Below, one piece after another: positions 7,310 through 13,266 of a stretch of DNA of 13,266 nucleotides. The first letter of the stretch is position 1, and every line of letters starts with the position of its first letter. Made by a program: the position numbers and the translations under genes. This stretch comes from Marinilabiliaceae bacterium UBA5488 (lineage in GTDB: Bacteria > Bacteroidota > Bacteroidia > Bacteroidales > Marinilabiliaceae), in the NCBI GenBank assembly GCA_002427105.1, contig DIPM01000016.1, positions 1 to 13,266 of the forward strand. Reading direction: 5' to 3'. Under the pieces are notes generated by a model. That model saw only the letters and a program-made list of their open reading frames with translations, was not told the DNA's origin and searched no databases.

Positions 7310-8101
7310 ATGAAGGGGGCTATAATTGGAGATATAATTGGTTCGGCTTTTGTCAACGACAACCTATCATCTACTGACTTTCAACTTTTCAAATCCACCT
7401 CCGCATTTACCGACGACACAGTGCTTACAATGGCCACTGCTGACTCAATTATGAATGCTAAACCTTATAAAGAGAGCCTTATTGAGTGGACGAAAAAATT
7501 CCCGGACGCGGGATATAGAAAGGATTTTTTTAAGTGGGTTCAAAACAACGGCAAAAGCGACTATCTAAGTATCGGTGACGGCGCCGCCAGACGTATTTCT
7601 CCTATAGGCTTTGCAGCTGAATCAATTGAGCAGGCCCTGACAGAAGCAAAGAAATCAACCCTTATAACTCACAATGTTCCTGTTAGGCTTGAGGCAGCTC
7701 AAGCAACTGCAGTAGCAATATTTATGGCTAAAAACGGAGCCACCCGCAAAGAAATCAAGGCCTTCGTATCTGTCCATTTTGGATATGATATGAACCTGAA
7801 AGTAGCTCACTGGAAAGAAAAAATCCGGGCAGGCGAGCCTCTCTCAACACCGGTACCTCCGGCGATATCAGCCTTCCTTGAAGCTTCTGATTTTGAAGAA
7901 GCTATTAGACTGGCAATTTTTATAGGAGGACCCTCCAACACGATAGCTTCCATTACAGGAGCTTTGGCACAGGCGTATTTTAAACATATACCAAAGGCCT
8001 TTATCAAAAGGGCTCTGGCGAGATTAACCCCCGATATGGAAAGCCTCATAAGCGATTTTGAAGCAAGATATATTCAAAAAAATATTGAGGCAGACGCGTA
8101 A
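7310..8101 (+). CDS. ADP-ribosylglycohydrolase-family protein with degenerate metal site
   Basis: Homologue of the DraG/ARH family, whose active members use two Mg ions to remove ADP-ribose from proteins or small molecules. The 263 residues span the full fold: GAIIGDIIGS (3-12), FTDDTVLTMATADS (33-46) with the first metal-binding Thr34-Asp35-Asp36, IGDGAARRISPIG (88-100), ITHNVP (119-124), and the C-terminal metal motif at 206-211. In active enzymes that last motif is GGDxDT; here it reads GGPSNT, so both metal-binding acids are lost (Pro208 and Asn210). The usual GNGAAMR also reads GDGAARR. The frame is intact and the length normal, so this is not a decayed pseudogene. It may be a pseudoenzyme that binds ADP-ribose-like ligands or an enzyme with a changed metal requirement. 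The substrate is unknown. Short repeats lie on both sides. Confidence 0.85.
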   Translation: MKGAIIGDIIGSAFVNDNLSSTDFQLFKSTSAFTDDTVLTMATADSIMNAKPYKESLIEWTKKFPDAGYRKDFFKWVQNNGKSDYLSIGDGAARRISPIGFAAESIEQALTEAKKSTLITHNVPVRLEAAQATAVAIFMAKNGATRKEIKAFVSVHFGYDMNLKVAHWKEKIRAGEPLSTPVPPAISAFLEASDFEEAIRLAIFIGGPSNTIASITGALAQAYFKHIPKAFIKRALARLTPDMESLISDFEARYIQKNIEADA

Positions 8102-8135
8102 TGAGTTATGGGTTATAAGTTATGAGTTATGAGTT
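8101..8135. repeat. Five tandem heptamers (ATGAGTT type)
   Basis: Five contiguous 7-base units, starting on the last base of the stop codon: ATGAGTT, ATGGGTT, ATAAGTT, ATGAGTT, ATGAGTT. They run directly into the A-tract of the terminator. Part of the array (TTATGGGTTATAAG, 8106-8119) matches TTATGAGTTATAAG at 7089-7102 with one mismatch. Confidence 0.85.
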
Positions 8136-8167
8136 AAAAAAAACGCAGGGTTAGTGCGTTTTTTTTT
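8136..8167. terminator. Bidirectional intrinsic terminator between the convergent genes
   Basis: Eight A's followed by CGCA (8144-8147), loop GGGTTAG (8148-8154), TGCG (8155-8158) and nine T's. The hairpin has A- and T-tracts on opposite flanks, so it can end both the ADP-ribosylglycohydrolase-homologue transcript and the lon transcript. The lon stop lies five bases beyond it. Confidence 0.88.
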
Positions 8168-8171
8168 GTAA

Positions 8172-10592
8172 TTATTTCTCCATTGCCAGATCAAGTACCT
8201 CCATAATATTACTTACAAAGTGAAATTCCAGTCCTTCGAGGTATATCTCCTTAATTTCGTCGATATCTCTTCTGTTTTCCTTTGAAAGAATAATTTCAAG
8301 TATGCCTGCACGCTTTGCTGCCAGTATCTTTTCTTTGATTCCTCCTACGGGCAAGACCTTGCCTCGAAGTGTTATTTCACCCGTCATGGCGATTCTGGGT
8401 CTTACTTTCCGACCCATAAATACCGAAGCAAGTGAAGTAACCATCGTTATCCCTGCCGAAGGCCCGTCTTTAGGTATTGCTCCCTCGGGGACGTGCACGT
8501 GAGCATTGTTTTCTTCAAACAGTTTGGGGTCAATATTAAGCTCTGCAGCGTGCGACTTAAGATATTCAAGAGCCAGAACAGCCGACTCTTTCATAACATC
8601 GCCCAAATTTCCGGTAAGGGTAAGATTACCTTTGCCCTTACTCAGGCTGCTCTCAACAAAGAGAATCTCGCCCCCAACAGCAGTCCATGCCAGTCCTGTA
8701 ACAACTCCGGTAAAGGACTCCTTCTCCCATTTATCTTTCGAGAAGCGCTCAATTCCTAAAAATCCGCGCACATCCTCTATTGTAAGTTTCTTCCTGACAG
8801 TTTCGCCCGAAGCTATCTTAAGCGCTATTTTGCGAAACAATTGAGCAAGCATCTTGTCCAGCTTGCGCACACCCGACTCACGTGTATGGCTTTCGATAAT
8901 ATAAGTCAAGACGCTCTTGGAGAGTGAGATGCTACCCTTAGGTATCCCGTGCAAGTCCATTTGTCTTGGCACCAGATGCTTGCGTGCAATCTCCAGTTTC
9001 TCCTCCACTATATATCCCGTCACTTCTATCAGTTCCATTCTGTCGAGCAGAGGCGCCGAAATAGTGCTCAGGGTATTAGCCGTTGCCACAAACAAAACCT
9101 TTGACAAGTCAAAATCAAGCTCCAGATAGTTGTCATGGAAATTGCTGTTTTGCTCCGGATCAAGCACTTCCAACAGGGCTGAAGCCGGATCTCCGTGAAA
9201 GCTGTTGCCAATCTTATCTATCTCATCAAGTATGTAAACAGGGTTGGATGCTCCGGCCTTCTTGATACTCTGGATAATACGCCCGGGCATAGCACCCACA
9301 TAAGTCTTGCGGTGCCCGCGTATCTCAGCCTCATCATGGAGGCCTCCAAGCGACATCCTGACATATTGTCGCCCTAATGCCTCAGCAACTGATTTGCCAA
9401 GGGAGGTCTTCCCAACTCCGGGAGGGCCATACAGACATAGGATAGGAGACTTCAAATCACCCTTCAGTTTGAGAACAGCAAGATGCTCAAGTATCCGCTC
9501 CTTAACGTTATCTAAGCCATAATGGTCGCGGTCGAGGATTCTGCGCGCCCGCGCCAGGTCGAAGTTGTCTTTGGTATATTCATTCCATGGCAAATCAAGC
9601 AGGGTCTGCAAATAATTATGCTGTACCGAATACTCACCCGAGGCCGGATTCAGCTTCCTCAATTTTTCAATCTCTTTATTAAAGACCTTAGCCACATCCT
9701 CGCTCCATTTCTTTTTCTGGGCTGCGGCCTGCATTTCTTTAATCTCCTGCTCTACCGGACTTCCCCCCAATTCATCCTGAATGGTTTTTATCTGCTGATT
9801 CAGATAATACTCCCGCTGCTGCTGGTCAATATCCATCTTTACCTTCGACTGGATATCATTCTTTATTTCAAGCAATTGAACTTGTTGAACCAGATGCTCT
9901 ATCAAAGCCATCCCGCGTTCCTTAAGTCCTGAAGTCTCAAGTATCTTTTGTTTTTCCGAAACGCTCAGATCAGCATTTGAAGAAATGTAATTAATTAAAA
10001 ATGAAGGACTGCCAATATTCTTAAGAGCGAATGATGCCTCCATTGGAATATGTGGCGAATTCTTGATAATTCGCAAAGACAAATCCTTCAAAGAGCTAAT
10101 GATAGCCTCAAACTCCCGCTTGCTGTCCTCCTCAGGCGCTATATCCTCAAGTACCTCAAAACTCACGTTGAAATAGGGCTCATCACTGATAAGCTCCTTC
10201 CACCTAAACCTGACACGACCCTGTATAATTACTGTTGTAGAGCCATCAGGCATTTCCAAAACCTTCAGAACCCGGGCTACCGTACCCACGCTATGCAAAT
10301 CCTTTAGAGCAGGCTCTTCAACCTCCTGATCTATCTGGGCAACAGCGCCCAAATAGCCTTTGCTGCGCTGCACGTCTTTTACCAGTTTGAGCGACTTATC
10401 ACGGCCCACAGAAATAGGCACTATCACACCAGGAAACAAGACAGTATTGCGCAAAGGCATAAGAGGCAAGCTCTTAGGAAGCTCACCCTCTTCACTGCTC
10501 AGCTGGAAATCATCATCTTCTACAATAGGAATAAACTCGGAATCGGAATCCAAAAAATCACTAAACCCTATCGACACTTTATAATTTTCCAT
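8172..10592 (-). CDS. lon: ATP-dependent protease Lon
   Basis: Cytoplasmic AAA+ serine protease that degrades misfolded and some regulatory proteins. From the ATG at 10592 the product has 806 residues. It has an acidic N-terminal lead (to about 38), the LON substrate-binding domain (about 40-245), a coiled-coil linker (245-320) and the AAA+ module with Walker A GPPGVGKT (389-396), Walker B YILDEID (453-459), sensor-1 ATANT (503-507) and an arginine in LLDRME (518). The protease domain has Ser712 in KDGPSAG and Lys753 in GGIKEK, the catalytic dyad. An in-frame TTG at 10616 would add eight residues. The ATG is preferred because it is a standard start and GAAGGAG (10604-10610) lies 11 bases upstream as a plausible ribosome binding site. 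I see no clear heat-shock operator. Confidence 0.95.
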   Translation of the reverse strand: MENYKVSIGFSDFLDSDSEFIPIVEDDDFQLSSEEGELPKSLPLMPLRNTVLFPGVIVPISVGRDKSLKLVKDVQRSKGYLGAVAQIDQEVEEPALKDLHSVGTVARVLKVLEMPDGSTTVIIQGRVRFRWKELISDEPYFNVSFEVLEDIAPEEDSKREFEAIISSLKDLSLRIIKNSPHIPMEASFALKNIGSPSFLINYISSNADLSVSEKQKILETSGLKERGMALIEHLVQQVQLLEIKNDIQSKVKMDIDQQQREYYLNQQIKTIQDELGGSPVEQEIKEMQAAAQKKKWSEDVAKVFNKEIEKLRKLNPASGEYSVQHNYLQTLLDLPWNEYTKDNFDLARARRILDRDHYGLDNVKERILEHLAVLKLKGDLKSPILCLYGPPGVGKTSLGKSVAEALGRQYVRMSLGGLHDEAEIRGHRKTYVGAMPGRIIQSIKKAGASNPVYILDEIDKIGNSFHGDPASALLEVLDPEQNSNFHDNYLELDFDLSKVLFVATANTLSTISAPLLDRMELIEVTGYIVEEKLEIARKHLVPRQMDLHGIPKGSISLSKSVLTYIIESHTRESGVRKLDKMLAQLFRKIALKIASGETVRKKLTIEDVRGFLGIERFSKDKWEKESFTGVVTGLAWTAVGGEILFVESSLSKGKGNLTLTGNLGDVMKESAVLALEYLKSHAAELNIDPKLFEENNAHVHVPEGAIPKDGPSAGITMVTSLASVFMGRKVRPRIAMTGEITLRGKVLPVGGIKEKILAAKRAGILEIILSKENRRDIDEIKEIYLEGLEFHFVSNIMEVLDLAMEK

Positions 10593-10717
10593 ATTCTGTT
10601 TTTCTCCTTCTGCCAAAATGGCGTAAAAATAGTAACGAAAAGCCTGTTACGACAGTTTTCCTCTTAAATAATCACACATACAATTAAGGCAATAGGCGTG
10701 CCAGCTTAATTATGGCA
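10593..10717. other. Upstream region of lon
   Basis: Presumed location of the lon promoter on the minus strand. TATTTTTA near the gene matches the Bacteroidetes -7 consensus except for its last base, but no TTG sits at the proper distance, so I do not call a promoter. A small hairpin GCCA-AAA-TGGC lies at 10612-10622 next to the alternative TTG start. Confidence 0.35.
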
Positions 10718-10748
10718 ACAAAAAAGCTCCGGAAATAATTCCGAAGCT
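10718..10748 (-). terminator. Intrinsic terminator of rpmE2
   Basis: On the minus strand AGCTTCGGAA (10748-10739) pairs with TTCCGGAGCT (10734-10725) with a single U-G wobble and a 4-base loop, followed by a run of five T's. It lies 27 bases after the rpmE2 stop and separates that gene from lon. Confidence 0.85.
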
Positions 10749-10775
10749 TCTTTTGTTCTATCTGATAATCAAAGA

Positions 10776-11039
10776 CTATTTCTTCTTACTATCGAAATGC
10801 TTTTGATACCTGTTCATAAACTTATCAACACGACCGGCAGTGTCAACCAACTTCATCTTACCTGTATAGAAAGGGTGAGATGAACTCGAAATTTCAAGCT
10901 TTACAATTGGGTACTCTACACCGTCAATAACCTCAGTTTCGCGGGCGTTTACGGTTGAACGGGAGAAAAATGTATCGCCATTTGACATATCCCTAAAAGC
11001 AACCATACGATAATTATCCGGATGAATTCCTTGTTTCAT
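10776..11039 (-). CDS. rpmE2: Ribosomal protein bL31 type B
   Basis: Component of the 50S subunit that helps bridge the two ribosomal subunits. The 87 residues begin MKQGIHPDNY and include the conserved HPFYTGKMKLVDTAGRVDKF segment (55-74). The Cys residues of zinc-binding type A L31 near positions 16-18 and further on are absent; the product has no cysteine. It is therefore the zinc-independent type B form that is standard in Bacteroidetes, rather than a zinc-starvation backup. It has its own promoter about 100 bases upstream and its own terminator, so it is probably monocistronic. Confidence 0.95.
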   Translation of the reverse strand: MKQGIHPDNYRMVAFRDMSNGDTFFSRSTVNARETEVIDGVEYPIVKLEISSSSHPFYTGKMKLVDTAGRVDKFMNRYQKHFDSKKK

Positions 11040-11141
11040 GGTGTTCTTTGTTAATTTTTATACTCCCGGGCGCCATATAATTACAACGTTTCGGAAGTCA
11101 TACTGTTAATAACACTCTTATTTCTTTTCCAAAATGGACTG

Positions 11142-11171
11142 CAAAGGTATATTTAATTCTCAAAACCACAA
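11142..11171 (-). promoter_or_regulatory. Bacteroidetes-type promoter of rpmE2
   Basis: On the minus strand TTG (11171-11169), a 19-base spacer and TACCTTTG (11149-11142) form a complete match to the sigma-ABfr consensus TTG-N19-TAnnTTTG. The start site would be near 11135, leaving a leader of about 95 bases before the L31 start. The promoter lies just after the end of the GNAT-like gene (11208). Confidence 0.75.
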
Positions 11172-11207
11172 AAGAATATATTTCTTTTTTGCTTTCTATT
11201 AGCCCTT

Positions 11208-12392
11208 TCAATTTCGGTATTTCGTATCAACCGGAATTTTCCCGGCACGTTGCTCCTCTCTTTTTGCAGGATCAAAAATATAACGATAAGTGATGTGAAT
11301 CTTACCGCGCGTGGCTCCCATCGACTCGTGAAGCGCACGCATTTTCGGATTGAAATCTCCCACCCATGATAATTCAAGTTCCTTGAGATAAGTTTTACGG
11401 GCTACTACATCCTTAAGCTGATAAAAGATGCCCGATTCTATGCCCAGTCGCTGGTAGCGGGGCTTAACACCCATGATTACCACCCGCGCACGGGTCATCT
11501 CATTTCTCCATTTGTAATACACAAACTTCAGCTTATTAGCGAAGTTCATCTTTCCCTTAAAATGCTTAATAATCTGATTGACATCGGGAAACATGATAAA
11601 AAATGCAATCGGGTCATCATTGTGATAAACAAACCAAATAAACTCCTCATCCATAAAAGCTTTGGCCTCACGCAAAGACTTATGCAAAGTTCCGGGAGTT
11701 ATGGGAGTAAAGTTGTCATGAAACTGCCATGCGTCAGAGTAAACATTGACAAAGTCGGCGACAAACTTTTCTGCTTCTTTCCAGCTAAAATGGCGAAAAT
11801 AATATTCCTCACGAGCTACAACACGTTTGGCAATAGTCCAGAAGCGTTCAGGAAAGGGCTTACTCAAATCAAGATGATTGGTTACCTGTTCAAAATATTC
11901 GCTAAAACCATAAGACTCGAAAAACCCGCGATAGTATGGCGGGTTGTACTGCATGCCAAAAGCAGGAGAGGTAAAGCCTTCAACCAATAGACCCCAAAAA
12001 TTATCATTTTCCCCAAAATTAATAGGCCCGTCCATTGCCTCCATGCCATGTTCAAGCAACCATTGCTTTGCCCTATCAAAAAGCATAAAGGCGGCATCCT
12101 TATTATTAATACACTCGAAGAAACCCATACCCCCGGTTGGCTGCGTGTAGCCAAAGGCCTTTTTTTCGTTAATAAAAGCAGCTACCCTACCAATGGTTTT
12201 GCCCGAGTCATCATTCAGAATAAAACGTTCAGCACTGCCGTGATTGTAGAAATCATTCAAGAGCGGGTTAAAAATCTGCTCCACCTGAACATCTAATGGG
12301 CGCACATAAGCGCTGTCTCCCTTATACACCAGGTCTACTACATTCAGAAACTCCCTGACACTCTTTTTGTCGCTTACCTTAACTATTTTCAT
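11208..12392 (-). CDS. YghO-like GNAT-fold protein
   Basis: A 394-residue protein with a GNAT-type acetyltransferase fold, probably duplicated; substrate unknown. The N-terminal half (about 1-150) ends in the conserved block DGPINFGENDNFWGLLVEGF (121-140) and NPPYY (150-154), which I associate with the YghO-like family. The C-terminal half (about 210-375) has an acetyl-CoA-binding-like segment VVIMGVKPRYQRLGIESGIF (304-323), where the usual RxxGxG/A reads RLGIES, then ELSWVGDFNPKMRALHESMGA (340-360), a typical GNAT motif-B region. No signal peptide or membrane segment is visible, so it should be cytosolic. It starts 24 bases after the AlkD-like gene, on the same strand, and is probably co-transcribed with it. 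Activity as an acetyltransferase is an inference from fold motifs only. Confidence 0.75.
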   Translation of the reverse strand: MKIVKVSDKKSVREFLNVVDLVYKGDSAYVRPLDVQVEQIFNPLLNDFYNHGSAERFILNDDSGKTIGRVAAFINEKKAFGYTQPTGGMGFFECINNKDAAFMLFDRAKQWLLEHGMEAMDGPINFGENDNFWGLLVEGFTSPAFGMQYNPPYYRGFFESYGFSEYFEQVTNHLDLSKPFPERFWTIAKRVVAREEYYFRHFSWKEAEKFVADFVNVYSDAWQFHDNFTPITPGTLHKSLREAKAFMDEEFIWFVYHNDDPIAFFIMFPDVNQIIKHFKGKMNFANKLKFVYYKWRNEMTRARVVIMGVKPRYQRLGIESGIFYQLKDVVARKTYLKELELSWVGDFNPKMRALHESMGATRGKIHITYRYIFDPAKREEQRAGKIPVDTKYRN

Positions 12393-12415
12393 CTGTTTAT
12401 CTTTGTTTTATACTA

Positions 12416-13102
12416 TTAACGACCGCCCATCTCCAACTCAAGGGAAATCTCATCCCCTGCCGCTTGCAGATGTTTCTGATCGGATTTATTCCACTTTTGG
12501 GCAAGAGCCCTGACTTCAGGCCGTAACTCTTCTGAAAAACGACCCGCCATCTTCAGGCTGTGAACAACTGCCTTAGACAAGTTGCCATCGGAGGCCAGAG
12601 CCTCAAGCACGCCAAGGCTTCCTCTAACCAAAGGTGCAAGCTCATTTCCAACGAAACGAAACTGCCAACCCAAAGACATCAAGGCGGCATAACGAACGTA
12701 AAATTGCGGATGCAGCATCCACTGCTCGATTATCCCGGCAGAGCCGCTGCGCTTTCCCAACAAATTAAAGGCCAATTGCTCGGCAAGCTCAAGATTGCTG
12801 ATACCGGATCCCCATTCCATCAGCTTGTCTTTGGACAGATTCTCCCTGTCGGCTATCATAGTAGCCAGAATCATAGTTTCGCGAATTTCACGGTGCCACA
12901 ATCGCTCGGCCAGCTCATTATCGGGTTGATACTCCTGCGATAGCTGACGCAAATGCACCAGCGACACTCCAAAAAGCTTCTTATACTTGAGTCCTGCCGA
13001 CTGAAGTTGGGCAGCCACTTCTCCATTCATCAGTTTACGAACACGGCGTAAGATTATCTTAAGCTGCTCATCTATAGTCTCGTTGTATGTAAAAAACTTC
13101 AT
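12416..13102 (-). CDS. AlkD-like HEAT-repeat protein (putative DNA alkylation repair)
   Basis: A 228-residue, all-helical protein resembling the AlkD/DNA-alkylation-repair family, whose members remove alkylated purines through a HEAT-like DNA-binding groove. Support comes from the pattern LFGVSLVHLRQLSQE (43-57), LWHREIRETMILATMIAD (68-85), a helix pair at 100-116, and VRYAALMSLGW (136-146). In the region where AlkD carries its Trp-Asp catalytic residues this protein reads ISNLELAEQL (101-110), so the canonical Trp and Asp appear replaced by Leu and Glu; this alignment is by eye and uncertain. The protein may be a divergent glycosylase or a non-catalytic relative. Its promoter overlaps that of tRNA-His, and it leads the pair with the GNAT-like gene 23 bases downstream. 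Confidence 0.65.
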   Translation of the reverse strand: MKFFTYNETIDEQLKIILRRVRKLMNGEVAAQLQSAGLKYKKLFGVSLVHLRQLSQEYQPDNELAERLWHREIRETMILATMIADRENLSKDKLMEWGSGISNLELAEQLAFNLLGKRSGSAGIIEQWMLHPQFYVRYAALMSLGWQFRFVGNELAPLVRGSLGVLEALASDGNLSKAVVHSLKMAGRFSEELRPEVRALAQKWNKSDQKHLQAAGDEISLELEMGGR

Positions 13103-13168
13103 TCTAAAATTTTATACTGTATCACTAAAAGAATACTTTTCACAAAACATCTCATTTCCCTAATTCAT

Positions 13169-13200
13169 TTGCAAATTTAGAAGAAAAACTCTTATATTTG
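13169..13200 (+). promoter_or_regulatory. Promoter of tRNA-His
   Basis: TTG (13169-13171, within TTTG), a 21-base spacer and TATATTTG (13193-13200) match the Bacteroidetes consensus in full. The start would be near 13207, about nine bases before the tRNA. Confidence 0.75.
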
Positions 13201-13203
13201 CAC
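13172..13203 (-). promoter_or_regulatory. Candidate promoter of the AlkD-like gene
   Basis: On the minus strand TAAATTTG (13179-13172) fits the -7 consensus TAnnTTTG. A GTG at 13203-13201 sits 21 bases upstream as an imperfect -33 element. Transcription would start near 13165, about 60 bases before the ATG. The -7 element directly abuts the -33 element of the divergent tRNA-His promoter. Confidence 0.45.
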
Positions 13204-13215
13204 AGCAAAAAAAAT

Positions 13216-13266
<51 letters not shown>

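Noticed and set aside
7048..8135. CRISPR array made of the short repeats
   Set aside because: The units are 7-14 bases, are not regularly separated by unique spacers, and no cas gene is present.
9522..9932. Plus-strand open frame of 136 codons inside lon
   Set aside because: Antisense to the conserved Lon coding sequence; the Leu/Ile-rich product is typical of a reverse-strand artefact.
10593..10616. TTG-initiated eight-residue extension of Lon
   Set aside because: The ATG at 10592 is a standard start with a GAAGGAG sequence upstream; the extra residues show no family similarity.
11081..11101. Six-codon open frame (MTSETL) in the rpmE2 leader on the minus strand
   Set aside because: Too short to separate from chance; it has no attenuator-like amino-acid content, and no paired alternative hairpins were seen.
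11152..11377. Minus-strand 74-codon frame overlapping the 3' end of the GNAT-like gene
   Set aside because: It is mostly out of frame within the GNAT-like coding sequence and ends in the rpmE2 promoter region; no family features.

Overview
This window looks like chromosomal DNA from a member of the Bacteroidetes, probably Bacteroidales or a close relative. Four things point there: promoter elements of the form TAnnTTTG with a TTG about 19-21 bases upstream, AT-rich translation starts mostly without Shine-Dalgarno sequences, a zinc-free type B ribosomal protein L31, and topoisomerase IV and SPOR-domain proteins of Bacteroidetes type. The content is mainly housekeeping genes. I see no phage, CRISPR array, toxin-antitoxin pair or complete mobile element.

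Left part (1-5410): a leader with a good -7 promoter element precedes a same-strand cluster of parE, parC (topoisomerase IV, chromosome decatenation) and aroK (shikimate kinase). The cluster faces a convergent gene for a secreted, Asn/Gln/Arg/His/Tyr-rich protein, with a terminator hairpin between them. The first ~45 bases may be the edge of an insertion sequence, but this is tentative.

Middle part (6160-8170): the secreted-protein gene is divergent from a gene for a membrane-anchored SPOR-domain protein. Next comes an ADP-ribosylglycohydrolase-family protein whose second metal-binding motif is degenerate. Copies of a short repeat family (TTATGAGTTATAAG and relatives) lie on both sides of that gene, and a poly-A/poly-T hairpin ends the block.

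Right part (8172-13266): on the minus strand lie lon (ATP-dependent protease), rpmE2 (L31 type B, with its own promoter and terminator), a large YghO-like GNAT-type protein, and an AlkD-like HEAT-repeat protein. The last two probably form a two-gene transcription unit. A plus-strand tRNA-His, cut by the window end, starts at the right edge from a promoter that overlaps the divergent promoter of the AlkD-like gene.

The points most worth a second look are the degenerate active site of the ADP-ribosylglycohydrolase homologue, the repeats flanking it, a possible beta-clamp-binding peptide at the extreme C-terminus of ParC, and an alanine at the quinolone-contact position of ParC. None of these amounts to a demonstrated new system.
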